The position numbers and the translations under genes were made by a program. DNA of 64,000 bases from Mycobacterium marinum (GTDB taxonomy: Bacteria; Actinomycetota; Actinomycetes; Mycobacteriales; Mycobacteriaceae): the NCBI RefSeq assembly GCF_003391395.1, contig NZ_CP024190.1, positions 3,038,001 through 3,102,000 of the forward strand, read 5' to 3'. Positions 1 to 8,333 of this stretch are shown here, piece after piece. Each line of letters opens with the position of its first letter. Position 1 is the first letter of the stretch. The notes beneath the pieces were generated by a model. It made no database searches. It saw only the letters and a list, made by a program, of their open reading frames with translations, and had not been told where the DNA came from.

Positions 1-2
1 TC

Positions 3-77
3 AGCGCGAGTCACGACGCGAAGCAGGCGACTCCTCGAGTCGTCACCTCGAGGATGGACAGCCCGGCGCTGGACTGA
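3..77 (+). CDS. Possible 3' end of an upstream gene (partial)
   Basis: The frame starting at base 3 is open from the window edge to a TGA at 75-77 and ends in PALD. It stops 18 bases before the SDR start, so it could be the tail of an upstream co-transcribed gene. Only 24 residues are visible and none form a recognisable domain, so the call rests only on the open frame and the spacing. Confidence 0.25.
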   Translation, partial: SASHDAKQATPRVVTSRMDSPALD

Positions 78-95
78 GCGGATTGCGGGGAACCG

Positions 96-989
96 ATGAG
101 CGACCGAGACCTCCTGGCCGGACGGGGCGTTGTCGTGGTCGGCGGCAGCCGCGGCATCGGACGCGCCGTCGCCGAACTGCTGGCCCGACGCGGTGCCGGC
201 GTGGTGATCAGCGGACGCGAGCCGGACGCGGTACATGACGCAACCGAGGCGGTTATCTCCGCGGGCGGTCGCGCCACCGGTATCGCCGGCGCGGCGGACC
301 ACGAAGACACGGCAAATGCACTGGTCGATCGGTGCATGACCAGCTTCGGACGACTAGACGCCTTGATCAACTGTGCGGGCATCGCCGAGCCGCCCGGCTC
401 CTCGATCCTCAACATCAGTCCGGCTCAATTCGATGGTCTGCTTCGAGCCCATCTGGGCACCGTATTCCACACCTGCCGGGTCGCCGCGCCGGTGCTGGCC
501 GCTCAGGGACACGGATCGATCATCAACACGGGTTCGGTTGCGTTCCTCGGCGACTACGGGGGCAGCGGATATCCCGCGGGCAAAGCGGCCGTCAACGGGC
601 TGACCCTGGCAATATCGGCAGAACTGAAAGCGCGCGGTGTACGTGCCAACGTCATCTGTCCCGGGGCGCGCACGCGGCTGTCCAGCGGCCCGGACTACGA
701 AGCGCATATCAACGAACTCCATCGCCGTGGACTGCTCGACGAGATGACTAGGCAGGCCTCCCTCGATGCGCCGCCGGCCGATTTCGTCGCGCCGCTGTAT
801 GCCTATTTGGCCAGCGATCTGGCCAGCGGGATCACGGGTCAGATCTTCGTTGCTTCAGGAGGATTCGTTGGCACCTTCGACCGGCCGACGCCACAGGTGC
901 TGGGCTGGCGCGATCATCGGGCCGATCCGCAGTGGCCGGTCGAGGACCTGCACACCATGATCAACGCCCGGCCGCTCGACACGGACTAG
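96..989 (+). CDS. Short-chain dehydrogenase/reductase (SDR)
   Basis: 297 aa. The N-terminal Rossmann motif GGSRGIGRA (residues about 16-24) binds NAD(P), the NCAG element follows near residue 90, and the catalytic Ser (GSVAF, about 147) and YPAGK (YxxxK) pair are intact, so it should be an active NAD(P)-dependent oxidoreductase. The last 50 or so residues (TFDRPTPQVLGW onwards) extend beyond the classic 250-residue SDR core, as in SDRs that act on bulky acyl or steroid substrates. The substrate cannot be read from the sequence. It stands alone on the plus strand, 325 bases ahead of a WS/DGAT gene. Confidence 0.88.
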   Translation: MSDRDLLAGRGVVVVGGSRGIGRAVAELLARRGAGVVISGREPDAVHDATEAVISAGGRATGIAGAADHEDTANALVDRCMTSFGRLDALINCAGIAEPPGSSILNISPAQFDGLLRAHLGTVFHTCRVAAPVLAAQGHGSIINTGSVAFLGDYGGSGYPAGKAAVNGLTLAISAELKARGVRANVICPGARTRLSSGPDYEAHINELHRRGLLDEMTRQASLDAPPADFVAPLYAYLASDLASGITGQIFVASGGFVGTFDRPTPQVLGWRDHRADPQWPVEDLHTMINARPLDTD

Positions 990-1314
990 CGGGCGTGGCC
1001 GCGCGGGAGCCGGCCATCGGCGAAGGTTGCACCCACCGAGCCACGCCGGTGGTTTCGGCCAAAGACCCAAGGCGATGTTTATTACGAGCTCGGTGTGGGA
1101 AAGACCAATCAGCGGGCATGAGCGGGATGGGTGGGCGCCACCGCAAGATCGTCATGTCGTGCTCACCAAACGGGGCGCGCAATGTGGCGCGCACCGATAC
1201 GAAATCAACTCCAAATGTCTTGTACGGGAGCGTAGTTGCACGCTTCCCAGCGTCTGCGCGTACAAGCATATCCGGGGCGGAAGATGTGAATCACTCTAGT
1301 CGGGCGGGGCGGCC
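990..1314. other. Intergenic region, no gene seen
   Basis: 325 bases between the SDR and the WS/DGAT gene. Short overlapping ORFs on both strands have no recognisable domain. The only visible structure is the repeated GGCGCGC around 1175-1195, of uncertain meaning. The WS/DGAT promoter presumably lies here. Confidence 0.4.
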
Positions 1315-2709
1315 ATGGAACGATTGAGCGGACTTGATGCGTTTTTCCTTTATCTGGAGACTCCAGCGCAACCAATGAACGTGTGTTGCGTGCTGGAGCT
1401 GGACACTTCGACCATGCCGGGCGGATACCGGTACAAGCGGTTTCATGCGGCCCTGGCCAGACACCTACAAGCGGTGCCGGAGTTTCGGATGAAGCTCGCC
1501 GATACCCAGCTCAACCTCGATCACCCGGTGTGGGTGGACGACGAAGGCTTTGAGCTGCGCCGCCATGTACACAGGGTCGGGCTGCCAGCGCCCGGAGGCC
1601 GTCGCGAACTAGCCGAGATGTGTGGCCATATCGCGGGACTTGCGCTGGACCGGGATCGTCCCCTGTGGGAGATGTGGGTGATCGAAGGCGGAGCCCGGAA
1701 TGACTCGGTGACGGTGATGCTCAAGGTTCACCACGCGGTGGTCGATGGGGTTGGCGGAGCCAACCTGCTCGCCCACTTGTGCAGCTTTCAGGCCGATGGG
1801 CCGGTACCCCTGCCGGCCCGCGGTGCCGGCCCTGGGCATCCATTGCAGATCGCCACGAGCGGACTGATGGGGTTTGCGCTGCGGCCGCTACGGCTGGCCA
1901 CGGTGGTGCCGGCAACGATCCGGACGCTGGCTCAGACGGTGCTACGCGCTCGCGAAGGCCGCACCATGGCCGCACCGTTCTCGGCCCCACCGACGCCGTT
2001 CAACGGCAACGTCACTCGGCATCGCAACGTCGCGTTCACTCAGCTCGACATGCGCGACGTGAAGCGGGTAAAGCAGCGTTTCGGCGTGACCGTCAACGAC
2101 GTGGTGGTGGCGCTATGTGCGGGGGTCTTGCGCCGGTTCCTGCTGGAGCGCGGTGAACTGCCCGATACGCCACTGGTCGCGACCGTGCCGGTATCAGTGC
2201 ACGAGAAGTCCGACCGGCCCGGACGTAACCAAACCACTTGGATGTTCTGCCGGGTGGCAAGTCAGATTGGCGATCCTGCGGAACGCATTCGTGCCATCGC
2301 CAAAGGGAATGCCGCCGCCAAAGATCACACCGCAGCGGTGGGCCCTACCCTCTTGCATGATTGGACTCAGTTCGGCGGCCCGACCATGTTCTCGATCCTG
2401 CCTCGCATTCCGATATCCCGCAGTCCCGCCTACAACTTGATCCTGTCGAATGTGCCAGGCCCGCAGACTCAGTTGTACTTCTTGGGTTGCAGGGTCGACG
2501 CGATGTGTCCGCTCGGCCCGATCCTGGGGGGTGCTGGACTCAACATCACCGTCATGTCGCTCAACGGTGAACTGGGAATTGGCCTCATCTCCTGCCCGGA
2601 CCTGGTCCCTGACCTGTGGGGACTTGCCGACGGATTCCCGGATGCGTTGAAAGAACTGCTCGAATGTCGCGACGTCCGGTGCGCAGACAGCGACCTTGTC
2701 GACGTCTGA
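1315..2709 (+). CDS. Wax ester synthase / diacylglycerol acyltransferase (WS/DGAT)
   Basis: 464 aa. Carries the catalytic HHxxxDG motif as HHAVVDG at residues 139-145 and the family opening MERLSGLDAFFLYLE. The C-terminal domain has the SNVPGP and PLGPILGG motifs typical of mycobacterial acyl-CoA:diacylglycerol acyltransferases. These enzymes esterify fatty acyl-CoA to diacylglycerol or long-chain alcohols to make storage lipid. Its position upstream of Rv1766-1771-like genes suggests the Rv1760 orthologue, but that is inference from context. The ATG follows a weak ribosome-binding site. A hairpin 22 bases after the stop probably ends the transcript. Confidence 0.92.
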   Translation: MERLSGLDAFFLYLETPAQPMNVCCVLELDTSTMPGGYRYKRFHAALARHLQAVPEFRMKLADTQLNLDHPVWVDDEGFELRRHVHRVGLPAPGGRRELAEMCGHIAGLALDRDRPLWEMWVIEGGARNDSVTVMLKVHHAVVDGVGGANLLAHLCSFQADGPVPLPARGAGPGHPLQIATSGLMGFALRPLRLATVVPATIRTLAQTVLRAREGRTMAAPFSAPPTPFNGNVTRHRNVAFTQLDMRDVKRVKQRFGVTVNDVVVALCAGVLRRFLLERGELPDTPLVATVPVSVHEKSDRPGRNQTTWMFCRVASQIGDPAERIRAIAKGNAAAKDHTAAVGPTLLHDWTQFGGPTMFSILPRIPISRSPAYNLILSNVPGPQTQLYFLGCRVDAMCPLGPILGGAGLNITVMSLNGELGIGLISCPDLVPDLWGLADGFPDALKELLECRDVRCADSDLVDV

Positions 2710-2731
2710 TCGGTCGCCGATTCGATAACTG

Positions 2732-2752
2732 ACCGGCCTGCATCCGGCCGGT
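2732..2752 (+). terminator. GC-rich hairpin after the WS/DGAT gene
   Basis: ACCGGCC (2732-2738) pairs perfectly with GGCCGGT (2746-2752) across a 7-base loop, starting 23 bases after the stop codon. There is no T tract, which is common for mycobacterial terminators. The call rests on structure and position only. Confidence 0.4.
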
Positions 2753-2854
2753 GGCGGTAAGCACTCACCGACACCCTCGTCCAAGTCGCAGATAACGCGT
2801 CTGCGATGCGCCGCTGCGGCTACGCTGTCCGGGACCGCAGGAGGGTATTTGACG

Positions 2855-3640
2855 ATGCAACCCAACCAGCTCGACCCAGTCGCCAAGGAGCGGCTGTCCC
2901 ACGCTGCAAAGGTCTTCACCTCTGACTTGTCGATCAACGAGTTCGCCCTCCTGCACGGGGCGGGGTTTGAACCGATCGAACTCGTGATGGGCGTTTCGGT
3001 CTACCACGTTGGCTACCAGTTCACCGGCATCAGACAGCAATCGGAGCTGCCGGTGCTGACCGACGCGACCTATCGCGCCCGCTGGAACGCGATGTCGCGG
3101 ATGCAGGCCGAAGCCGATGCGTTGGGCGCGGACGGAATTGTCGGGGTCCGACTGGACTGGCGCCATCAGGGTGAAGGACAACATCTCGAATTCATCGCCG
3201 TCGGCACCGCTGTCCGCTACACCGCCAAGCCCGGGGCCTTTCGGCGTCCCAACGGACAAGCGTTTACCAGCCATCTGTCCGGCCAGGACCTGACGACCCT
3301 GCTGCGTTCGGGATTCGCGCCCGTGGCATTCGTGATGGGCAATTGCGTGTTCCACATTGCGGTCCAAGGATTCTTGAAGACGCTGAGTCAGGTTGGGCGC
3401 AACGTCGAGATGCCGCAATGGACTCAGGGCAGCTACCAGGCCCGCGAACTTGCGATGTCTCGGATGCAGGCCGAGGCGGAACGGGACGGCGCCTCCGGAG
3501 TCGTGGGTGTGCACTTCGCCATCTCCAACTATGCGTGGGGACATCACACGGTGGAGTTCTATGTGGCCGGAACGGCAGTGCGTCGCAGCGGCGAACCGCA
3601 GAGCATCACGCCGTCATTCGTTCTGCCGATGAGTGGTTGA
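2855..3640 (+). CDS. Duplicated YbjQ/UPF0145-like protein
   Basis: 261 aa from the ATG at 2855. Two homologous halves (about residues 25-125 and 145-250) each contain a GFEPIELVMG / GFAPVAFVMG strand, a SRMQAEA helix, a G-x-VGV strand and a final E-F-x-AVGTAVR or E-F-YVAGTAVR strand. This is the YbjQ/UPF0145 (heavy-metal-binding domain-like) fold, in tandem. The biochemical role is unknown. An AGGAGG site at 2839-2844 favours the ATG at 2855, although a TTG at 2849 is in frame. The stop overlaps the next start (TTGATGA), so the two genes are probably translationally coupled. Confidence 0.8.
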   Translation: MQPNQLDPVAKERLSHAAKVFTSDLSINEFALLHGAGFEPIELVMGVSVYHVGYQFTGIRQQSELPVLTDATYRARWNAMSRMQAEADALGADGIVGVRLDWRHQGEGQHLEFIAVGTAVRYTAKPGAFRRPNGQAFTSHLSGQDLTTLLRSGFAPVAFVMGNCVFHIAVQGFLKTLSQVGRNVEMPQWTQGSYQARELAMSRMQAEAERDGASGVVGVHFAISNYAWGHHTVEFYVAGTAVRRSGEPQSITPSFVLPMSG

Positions 3641-4023
3641 TGACCGGGTACGACCAGCAACGGGTCAGCGATGCCGTGGGGGCAGCGTTGGCCGGCCCGG
3701 GGGGAGTCGGGATGGTGGTCAAGGTCTTTTGCGCAGTTCCGGGGGTCGTTCTCACCCCGGCCCGGCGCGGATTCTTTCGATCGGAACCGGAACGAATCTT
3801 GATCGGTGACTGGCGCTACGAGGTCACCTCGGATGGCCGGCTGAGCGCATCTCATCTGGTCAACGGCATCGTATTGGCCGAGCAGGTGCTGGCCGCGGGG
3901 GCGGTCGGTCCGCACATCGCCCGCGCGCTCGCACAACTGGTCAGCCACTACGGGCCGACGATCCAGCCCGGGATCGACGCGGCGCTCGAGATGCTGGAAA
4001 CCTTTGGCAGCCGCGGGTACTGA
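3640..4023 (+). CDS. Conserved hypothetical protein, coupled to the YbjQ-like gene
   Basis: 127 aa starting MTGYDQQRVSDAVGAA. The ATG at 3640 overlaps the TGA of the upstream gene. The mixed alpha/beta sequence contains LIGDWRYEVTSDGRL and an Ala-rich helix (VLAAGAVGPHIARALAQLV), with no signal peptide or membrane segment. I do not recognise the family. Coupling suggests it acts with the YbjQ-like protein. Confidence 0.72.
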   Translation: MTGYDQQRVSDAVGAALAGPGGVGMVVKVFCAVPGVVLTPARRGFFRSEPERILIGDWRYEVTSDGRLSASHLVNGIVLAEQVLAAGAVGPHIARALAQLVSHYGPTIQPGIDAALEMLETFGSRGY

Positions 4024-4062
4024 AGGCACCATCGCGGTGACCGATGGCGATCCGCCCGCACG

Positions 4063-4521
4063 TCAGGTTTGGTCTTGCCCACGTGCCGTCAGCGAGGTTA
4101 TGGCCCGAAACACACCGCGTCCCGCGTAGACCGCCGCTACACAAGAAAGCACGATCAGCGCGATGAATGTCGGTAGCCAATTGGCTCGACTATGACTAAC
4201 GCCCCACCAGACGAAGGTGAAGAGCACCACACACAACAGGAGCACAACATCTCTCCAGTTGCCCTGGTAGGAAGCGGCCGCCTGGCGCAGCGCGCGGCTC
4301 CTATCGGTGGCGCTGACCAGGTCATCGATGCGTGAATCGATCGTGCGCTGCAGATCCGCGCGCCGCTCGGTGGCATCCGGTGGAAGCCGATCCAGCAGGT
4401 CCATGTCCTGCTTGATCGTCGCCCGATAGTCGGGTCGCTTGAATTGACCAGCCGAAACGGCAAGCAGTGCGCCACCGAATATGGGCGCCGTGTTCAGCGC
4501 AATCTCCGCCAGACCCACCAT
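4063..4521 (-). CDS. Small integral membrane protein
   Basis: 152 aa. A short hydrophobic N-terminal segment (about residues 3-25) is followed by a charged, probably helical region (about 30-85, rich in D, R and E). Two strong transmembrane segments follow (about 91-107 and 114-132). No enzymatic motif is present. It is convergent with the hypothetical gene ending at 4023. It is probably an inner-membrane protein of unknown function. Confidence 0.65.
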   Translation of the reverse strand: MVGLAEIALNTAPIFGGALLAVSAGQFKRPDYRATIKQDMDLLDRLPPDATERRADLQRTIDSRIDDLVSATDRSRALRQAAASYQGNWRDVVLLLCVVLFTFVWWGVSHSRANWLPTFIALIVLSCVAAVYAGRGVFRAITSLTARGQDQT

Positions 4522-4809
4522 AGCGACTCCTCATCAGCGTGGTGCTCAACCTCAGCTCGTAGAGGATCTCCGAACTCGGCCGATCGATCAAACCGTTAGC
4601 GCAAATATGCCGGGTTCGTGCTGCTAGTGCCCGGATACGGCTAGGCACGGTTTGGTGGGGATTTCGTCGTAGTCATTGGCAAACCGGTGTTCGGCGAATT
4701 TCGGGTATCCGTGCGGATCCTGGCACACGGAGGCCGCTGAGCGAATCTGTTGGCTGGATTTCGTGGCTGCTGTGTGGTGCCCGCGTGGCGGCGGAATGCG
4801 AGCACTAGC

Positions 4810-5448
4810 ATGCCGGGAATGACAGATCTGGGCGTGCAGGGGCGGCGTACGAACCGGCGCGGACATGCGACGCGCGAGAGCATGTTGGAGGCGGCGCTAC
4901 GCTCGCTGGCCTCTGGTGACCCGGGCGCGGCTTCGGCGAATCGCATCGCCAAGGAATGCGGAGCCACGTGGGGCGCGGTGAAGTACCAGTTTGGCGACAT
5001 CGACGGGTTCTGGGCAGCGGTGCTGCATCGCACGGCTGAGCGGCGTGGGGAGTTGCCGTCGAATGCCGTCTCCGGCGGCCCACTACCGGAGCGAGTTGCC
5101 GCCATCATCGACACCTTGTACGAGGGACTGACGTCCACTCACTCCCGGGCCATCGAGACATTGCGCAGGGCACTGCCCAACAATCGTGAGGAACTCGAAC
5201 GAAACTATCCGCTTACGGCCGCCGAACTGTCGTCGTGGCAGCGCAGCTGGGCCTTGGCCTGCCAGAAGGCGTTCGCCGGCTTGGAGGTCGACCCCAATCG
5301 GGTACGAGAAGTGGCCGCGTTCATCCCGGGTGCGATGCGTGGGATCACCTCCGAGAAGCAACTGGGGACATACTCAGACCTCGATGAGGCGCGCCGCGGG
5401 CTGACCAACGCCATTGTCGCCTATCTGGAGAACTCCGGCGCCCGCTGA
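4810..5448 (+). CDS. TetR-family transcriptional regulator
   Basis: 212 aa from the ATG at 4810; an ATG at 4819 (MTDLGVQGRR) is equally possible and a TTG at 4750 would add 20 unlikely residues. The N-terminal helix-turn-helix spans about residues 20-65 (ATRESMLEAALRSL, RIAKECGATWGAVKYQFGD). Here W and K replace the usual ....YYHF recognition-helix residues, a variant seen in divergent TetR proteins. The C-terminal ligand domain gives no hint of inducer. It is divergent from the small membrane protein across 288 bases. Confidence 0.85.
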   Translation: MPGMTDLGVQGRRTNRRGHATRESMLEAALRSLASGDPGAASANRIAKECGATWGAVKYQFGDIDGFWAAVLHRTAERRGELPSNAVSGGPLPERVAAIIDTLYEGLTSTHSRAIETLRRALPNNREELERNYPLTAAELSSWQRSWALACQKAFAGLEVDPNRVREVAAFIPGAMRGITSEKQLGTYSDLDEARRGLTNAIVAYLENSGAR

Positions 5449-5561
5449 GGTTTTCATTCTTGCCCGCGGAGGCCGGGTTGCCAATGCCCGTCGACGGCAC
5501 GATCCGCTGCCACATCTGTGATCGGAAGCCGCGATCGGATTGCGCTGCGCCCGATTAGTTT

Positions 5562-6167
5562 TCAGGCGACGGCCGCGCCGAGGATGAGGTTCACCGCCTC
5601 GTCAAGTTGTCCGGCTATCTCCTCGTAACTGAGGAATCTCGCGGTCATCAGGGCGCCGGAAAACGTCATCTGCAGTGTCGACTTGACCGAGCGTGGCCAA
5701 CCCGGTCCCAGCGCGGCGCCGATCCGCCTCGCTACTTCCTCGCCGATCTGCGCGCGCAGCGGTTGCACTGCCGGATCGTCGGCCATCAACGCGGTGCCGC
5801 AGGCGGCGGTCAGTTCGGGTTCGTCGGCCACCACCATCGCCATATCCCGCATGGTCGCGCTCACCCGGGTCTTGGTGGTGTCGTTGACATCCGTATGCAG
5901 TGGCAGGTCGCGCAGCAGCCGGAGGTAGACCGCCGCGACCAGAGCGCTCTTCGAAGGAAAGTAGGTGTAGGCACTGGCCGGCGACACCCCGGCGCGAGCC
6001 GCAACCGCGCGCATAGTCAGGTTGGCGAATGATGTTGCGCGGAGTTCGTCCAATCCGGCTTCAAGCACCTTGCGGATGGTCTGCGCCGGCCGCCGATCCG
6101 ATCGGCGCCCCGCCGCCACGGGTGCGCCGGTGTCGACATCGGGTGGATCGGCGTTATCGCTAGACAC
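5562..6167 (-). CDS. TetR-family transcriptional regulator
   Basis: 201 aa from the GTG at 6167; an in-frame GTG at 6209 would add 14 residues, and neither has a good Shine-Dalgarno. The classical TetR DNA-binding domain reads QTIRKVLEAGLDEL then MRAVAARAGVSPASAYTYFPSK, with the YxYF recognition element intact. The C-terminal half is all-helical. It is divergent from a methyltransferase gene, and a perfect palindrome lies between them, so it may control both promoters. The ligand is unknown. Confidence 0.88.
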   Translation of the reverse strand: MSSDNADPPDVDTGAPVAAGRRSDRRPAQTIRKVLEAGLDELRATSFANLTMRAVAARAGVSPASAYTYFPSKSALVAAVYLRLLRDLPLHTDVNDTTKTRVSATMRDMAMVVADEPELTAACGTALMADDPAVQPLRAQIGEEVARRIGAALGPGWPRSVKSTLQMTFSGALMTARFLSYEEIAGQLDEAVNLILGAAVA

Positions 6168-6315
6168 GAGTCCAGTGTAGGAATACCCGGGCTCGCCCGA
6201 CAACGTCACCCCGAAACTCGAGCGGATCGGCTATTAAGGCTATTGCCAAGTGATTAATTGGACGTTCCGGTCCTGATCCGTGGCGACAGGGGCGCCAGCG
6301 CCCAGTCCATAAGTA

Positions 6316-6325
6316 GACATATGTC
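6316..6325. promoter_or_regulatory. Candidate operator palindrome GACATATGTC
   Basis: A perfect 10-base palindrome in the 249-base region between the divergent TetR (ends its coding at 6167) and the methyltransferase (starts 6417). Position suggests a TetR-type operator. The ATTAA/TTAAT pair about 60-80 bases to its left is a second, weaker candidate. Confidence 0.35.
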
Positions 6326-6416
6326 CAGAACTGTGGAGCGGGTGGACCGCCCGAGTATTCGTTACCCGGGGTGTTCGCCCACCGCTCAGGTTCGCCGGTG
6401 TTGTCGCGGTCGTCGT

Positions 6417-6974
6417 ATGGTGGCGCGTGTGGCCGAGTCCGACCGCCGTCGCTGGGACCGGCGCTACGCGAGCCTAGGGCCCGCAGCGGTGAGCGCGGCG
6501 CGTCCGCCGGCCCTACTACAGGCTCACCTGAAGTTGGTTCCCACCGCGGGCAGGGCTCTCGATCTGGGGTGTGGACAAGGGCTCGGCGCGGTCTGGTTGG
6601 CCCGCCGGGGTCTGGATGTCTTGGGGCTCGACATTTCCCCTGTGGCAATCGCCCAGGCGCGAGATTTGGCTGAGCGCAGTGGGGTTAGCGCGCGCTGCCG
6701 CTTCGACGTTGTCGACCTCGACGACGGCCTGCCGGATGGACCGCCTGTCGACGTGATCGTGTGTCACAACTTTCGTGACCGCCGCCTCGACGCGGCCATT
6801 ATCGAGCGGCTGGCGCCGGGCGGGCTGGTCGCCCTCGTCGCTTTGAGCGAGGTCGGCGCCGCTGCGGGAACGTACCGGGCCGCCGCCGGTGAGTTGTCCG
6901 CCGCGTTTGCCGAACTCGACCCGATCGCCGCGGGTGAAGGTGACGGGCGGGCTTGGCTGCTGGCGCGCGCGTAA
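6417..6974 (+). CDS. SAM-dependent methyltransferase (class I)
   Basis: 185 aa. The SAM-binding motif I ALDLGCGQGLGAVWLA is followed by an acidic residue at the end of the second strand (VLGLDIS), then DVVDLDD and DVIVCHNF as motifs II and III. It resembles small methyltransferases related to tellurite-resistance TehB. The substrate is unknown. The ATG at 6417 lies just before RVAESDRRRWDRRY, the usual opening of these proteins; a GTG at 6429 is an alternative. It is divergent from the TetR at 5562-6167 and may be its target. Confidence 0.85.
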   Translation: MVARVAESDRRRWDRRYASLGPAAVSAARPPALLQAHLKLVPTAGRALDLGCGQGLGAVWLARRGLDVLGLDISPVAIAQARDLAERSGVSARCRFDVVDLDDGLPDGPPVDVIVCHNFRDRRLDAAIIERLAPGGLVALVALSEVGAAAGTYRAAAGELSAAFAELDPIAAGEGDGRAWLLARA

Positions 6975-7040
6975 CGCGCGCCAACCGGCAAGCCCGCGAC
7001 CGCCCCGGGCGTACATGGTCTATGGTCGCGGCAGAATCGG

Positions 7041-7415
7041 CTACCCCGCCGTGGCGGCTTTGCGGGCGGCGATCGTGGCGTGCACCTTGTCCATGTCCAG
7101 TGACTTCATCTGGCCGATCAGGTCTTCGAGGACGGCCGAGGGCATGGCACCGGGCTGGTTGTAGACCAGCACGCCGTCCCGAAACGCCATTACCGTCGGA
7201 ATTGAGCGCACGCCCGCAGCGGCCGCCAGCTCTGGCTCCGCTTGTGTATCAACCTTGGCGTGCACGACGTCGGGGTGGGCCTGCGCCGATCGTTCATAGG
7301 TTGGCGCGAAAGTGTGGCAGGGGCGGCAGTAGGAAGCCCAAAAGTCAACCAGAACAAGAGAATTATCGGTGACGGTCGACTCGAAGGTGTCGTGGTTGAG
7401 GCTGACGGTAGGCAT
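7041..7415 (-). CDS. Thioredoxin
   Basis: 124 aa beginning MPTVSLNHDTFE. The redox centre is WASYCRPC (Cys30, Cys33) instead of the standard WCGPC. The cis-proline loop RSIPTVMAF is intact, and there is a helical C-terminal extension of about 15 residues. It should be a cytosolic thiol-disulfide reductase. The ATG at 7415 was chosen because it starts at the conserved fold and the longer frame has no supporting site. It diverges from the CsoR-family gene, and two operator palindromes lie in the shared promoter region. Confidence 0.9.
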   Translation of the reverse strand: MPTVSLNHDTFESTVTDNSLVLVDFWASYCRPCHTFAPTYERSAQAHPDVVHAKVDTQAEPELAAAAGVRSIPTVMAFRDGVLVYNQPGAMPSAVLEDLIGQMKSLDMDKVHATIAARKAATAG

Positions 7416-7455
7416 TGTGTGTCCTTTCTTTCGGGGATACCCACTCGGACAACTG

Positions 7456-7471
7456 ATACCCATAGGGGTAT
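7456..7471. promoter_or_regulatory. CsoR/CstR-type operator, thioredoxin side
   Basis: ATACCCATAGGGGTAT is a 16-base imperfect palindrome of the G/C-tract type bound by CsoR-family (DUF156) repressors. It lies 41 bases before the thioredoxin start codon and 95 bases before the repressor start, in the divergent promoter region. Confidence 0.7.
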
Positions 7472-7500
7472 ATTCCCTGTATCGAGCCACTGGCCGTTTT

Positions 7501-7516
7501 ATACCCCCCGGGGTAC
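7501..7516. promoter_or_regulatory. CsoR/CstR-type operator, repressor side
   Basis: ATACCCCCCGGGGTAC is a near-perfect palindrome matching the known CsoR-family operator pattern (TACCCC...GGGGTA). It lies 45 bases from the first operator and 35 bases before the GTG start of the repressor, as expected for autoregulation. Confidence 0.75.
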
Positions 7517-7550
7517 TATGGCGGTAACGCTCAACGAGAGAGGACTCATC

Positions 7551-7820
7551 GTGATTGGTGATCAGGACAGCATGGCTGCCGTGCTGAACAGGTTGCGCCG
7601 TGCCCAGGGGCAGCTTGCCGGAGTGATCTCAATGATCGAACAGGGCCGCGACTGCAAAGACGTGGTTACCCAGCTTGCCGCGGTATCACGCGCCCTGGAC
7701 CGCGCCGGGTTCAAGATCGTCGCGACCGGGCTGCGGGAATGTGCGCTGGGCGCCACGGCCGACGGCGCACCGCCACTGACTGAAGCCGAATTGGAAAAGC
7801 TGTTTCTGGCGCTGGCCTGA
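7551..7820 (+). CDS. CsoR/CstR-family (DUF156) repressor
   Basis: 89 aa from the GTG at 7551, which has a GAGAGAGGA site 8-16 bases upstream. The longer frames (ATG 7518 or earlier) would run through the operator at 7501-7516. The core RLRRAQGQLAGVISMIE and DCKDVVTQLAAVSRAL is typical. The ligand cysteines are both present 29 residues apart, but the position of the CsoR copper-ligand histidine is glycine (TGLREC). That favours a thiol- or persulfide-sensing CstR-like role over Cu(I) sensing. It is the likely Rv1766 counterpart and heads an operon with the DUF302 and AhpD-like genes. Confidence 0.88.
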   Translation: MIGDQDSMAAVLNRLRRAQGQLAGVISMIEQGRDCKDVVTQLAAVSRALDRAGFKIVATGLRECALGATADGAPPLTEAELEKLFLALA

Positions 7821-7853
7821 ACAGCGTTAACGAAGGATAGGGAGGCACTGGTA

Positions 7854-8279
7854 ATGAATCTTGCGTTGTCGACCACGCTGCACACGAGCTTTGACGAGGC
7901 AGTCAAACTCACCCGCGGGGCGCTGGCCGGGCAAGGCTTCGGCGTTCTGACCGAGATCAATGTGAAGGAAACGCTGAAAGCCAAACTCGGCGAAGACATG
8001 GAGGACTACCTGATCCTCGGCGCCTGCAACCCACCCCTGGCCCACCGCGCTATCGGGGTCAATCGTCAGATCGGCACGCTGTTGCCGTGCAACGTCGTGG
8101 TGCGGGCGGACCCTGAGCGGGACGGGACCATCATCATCGAGGCGATGAATCCCCAGATGATGGCGGACGTGACCGGCGAACCGATGCTGGTGCCGATCGC
8201 CGAAGAGGTTTCGGGCAAGCTGAAGGCGGTCATCGGCGAATTGGAGAATTCCAGCGTCGCCAATCCGTCGCAAGTGTGA
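7854..8279 (+). CDS. DUF302-domain protein
   Basis: 141 aa. The sequence from TLHTSFDEAVKLTRGAL to the LGACNPPLAHRAI segment is typical of DUF302, a small alpha/beta domain of unknown function. A conserved Cys sits in LGACNPP and another in LLPCNVVV, so thiol chemistry is possible. It starts 33 bases after the repressor stop, behind a GGGAGG site, and so belongs to the same operon. DUF302 genes often sit near CsoR-family repressors and redox or sulfur genes, which fits here. Confidence 0.85.
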   Translation: MNLALSTTLHTSFDEAVKLTRGALAGQGFGVLTEINVKETLKAKLGEDMEDYLILGACNPPLAHRAIGVNRQIGTLLPCNVVVRADPERDGTIIIEAMNPQMMADVTGEPMLVPIAEEVSGKLKAVIGELENSSVANPSQV

Positions 8280-8333
8280 CCGTCGATCCGAGTCCACCCA
8301 TTCCGCCTAACACCCAAGGGGGGTAATACAGCT

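Noticed and set aside
2194..2937. Minus-strand ORF spanning the WS/DGAT 3' end
   Set aside because: No recognisable domain; overlaps two well-supported plus-strand genes.
7242..7550. Extended N-terminus of the CsoR-family repressor (192-aa version)
   Set aside because: It would run through both operators and the thioredoxin gene; the GTG at 7551 has a clear ribosome-binding site and starts at the conserved domain.
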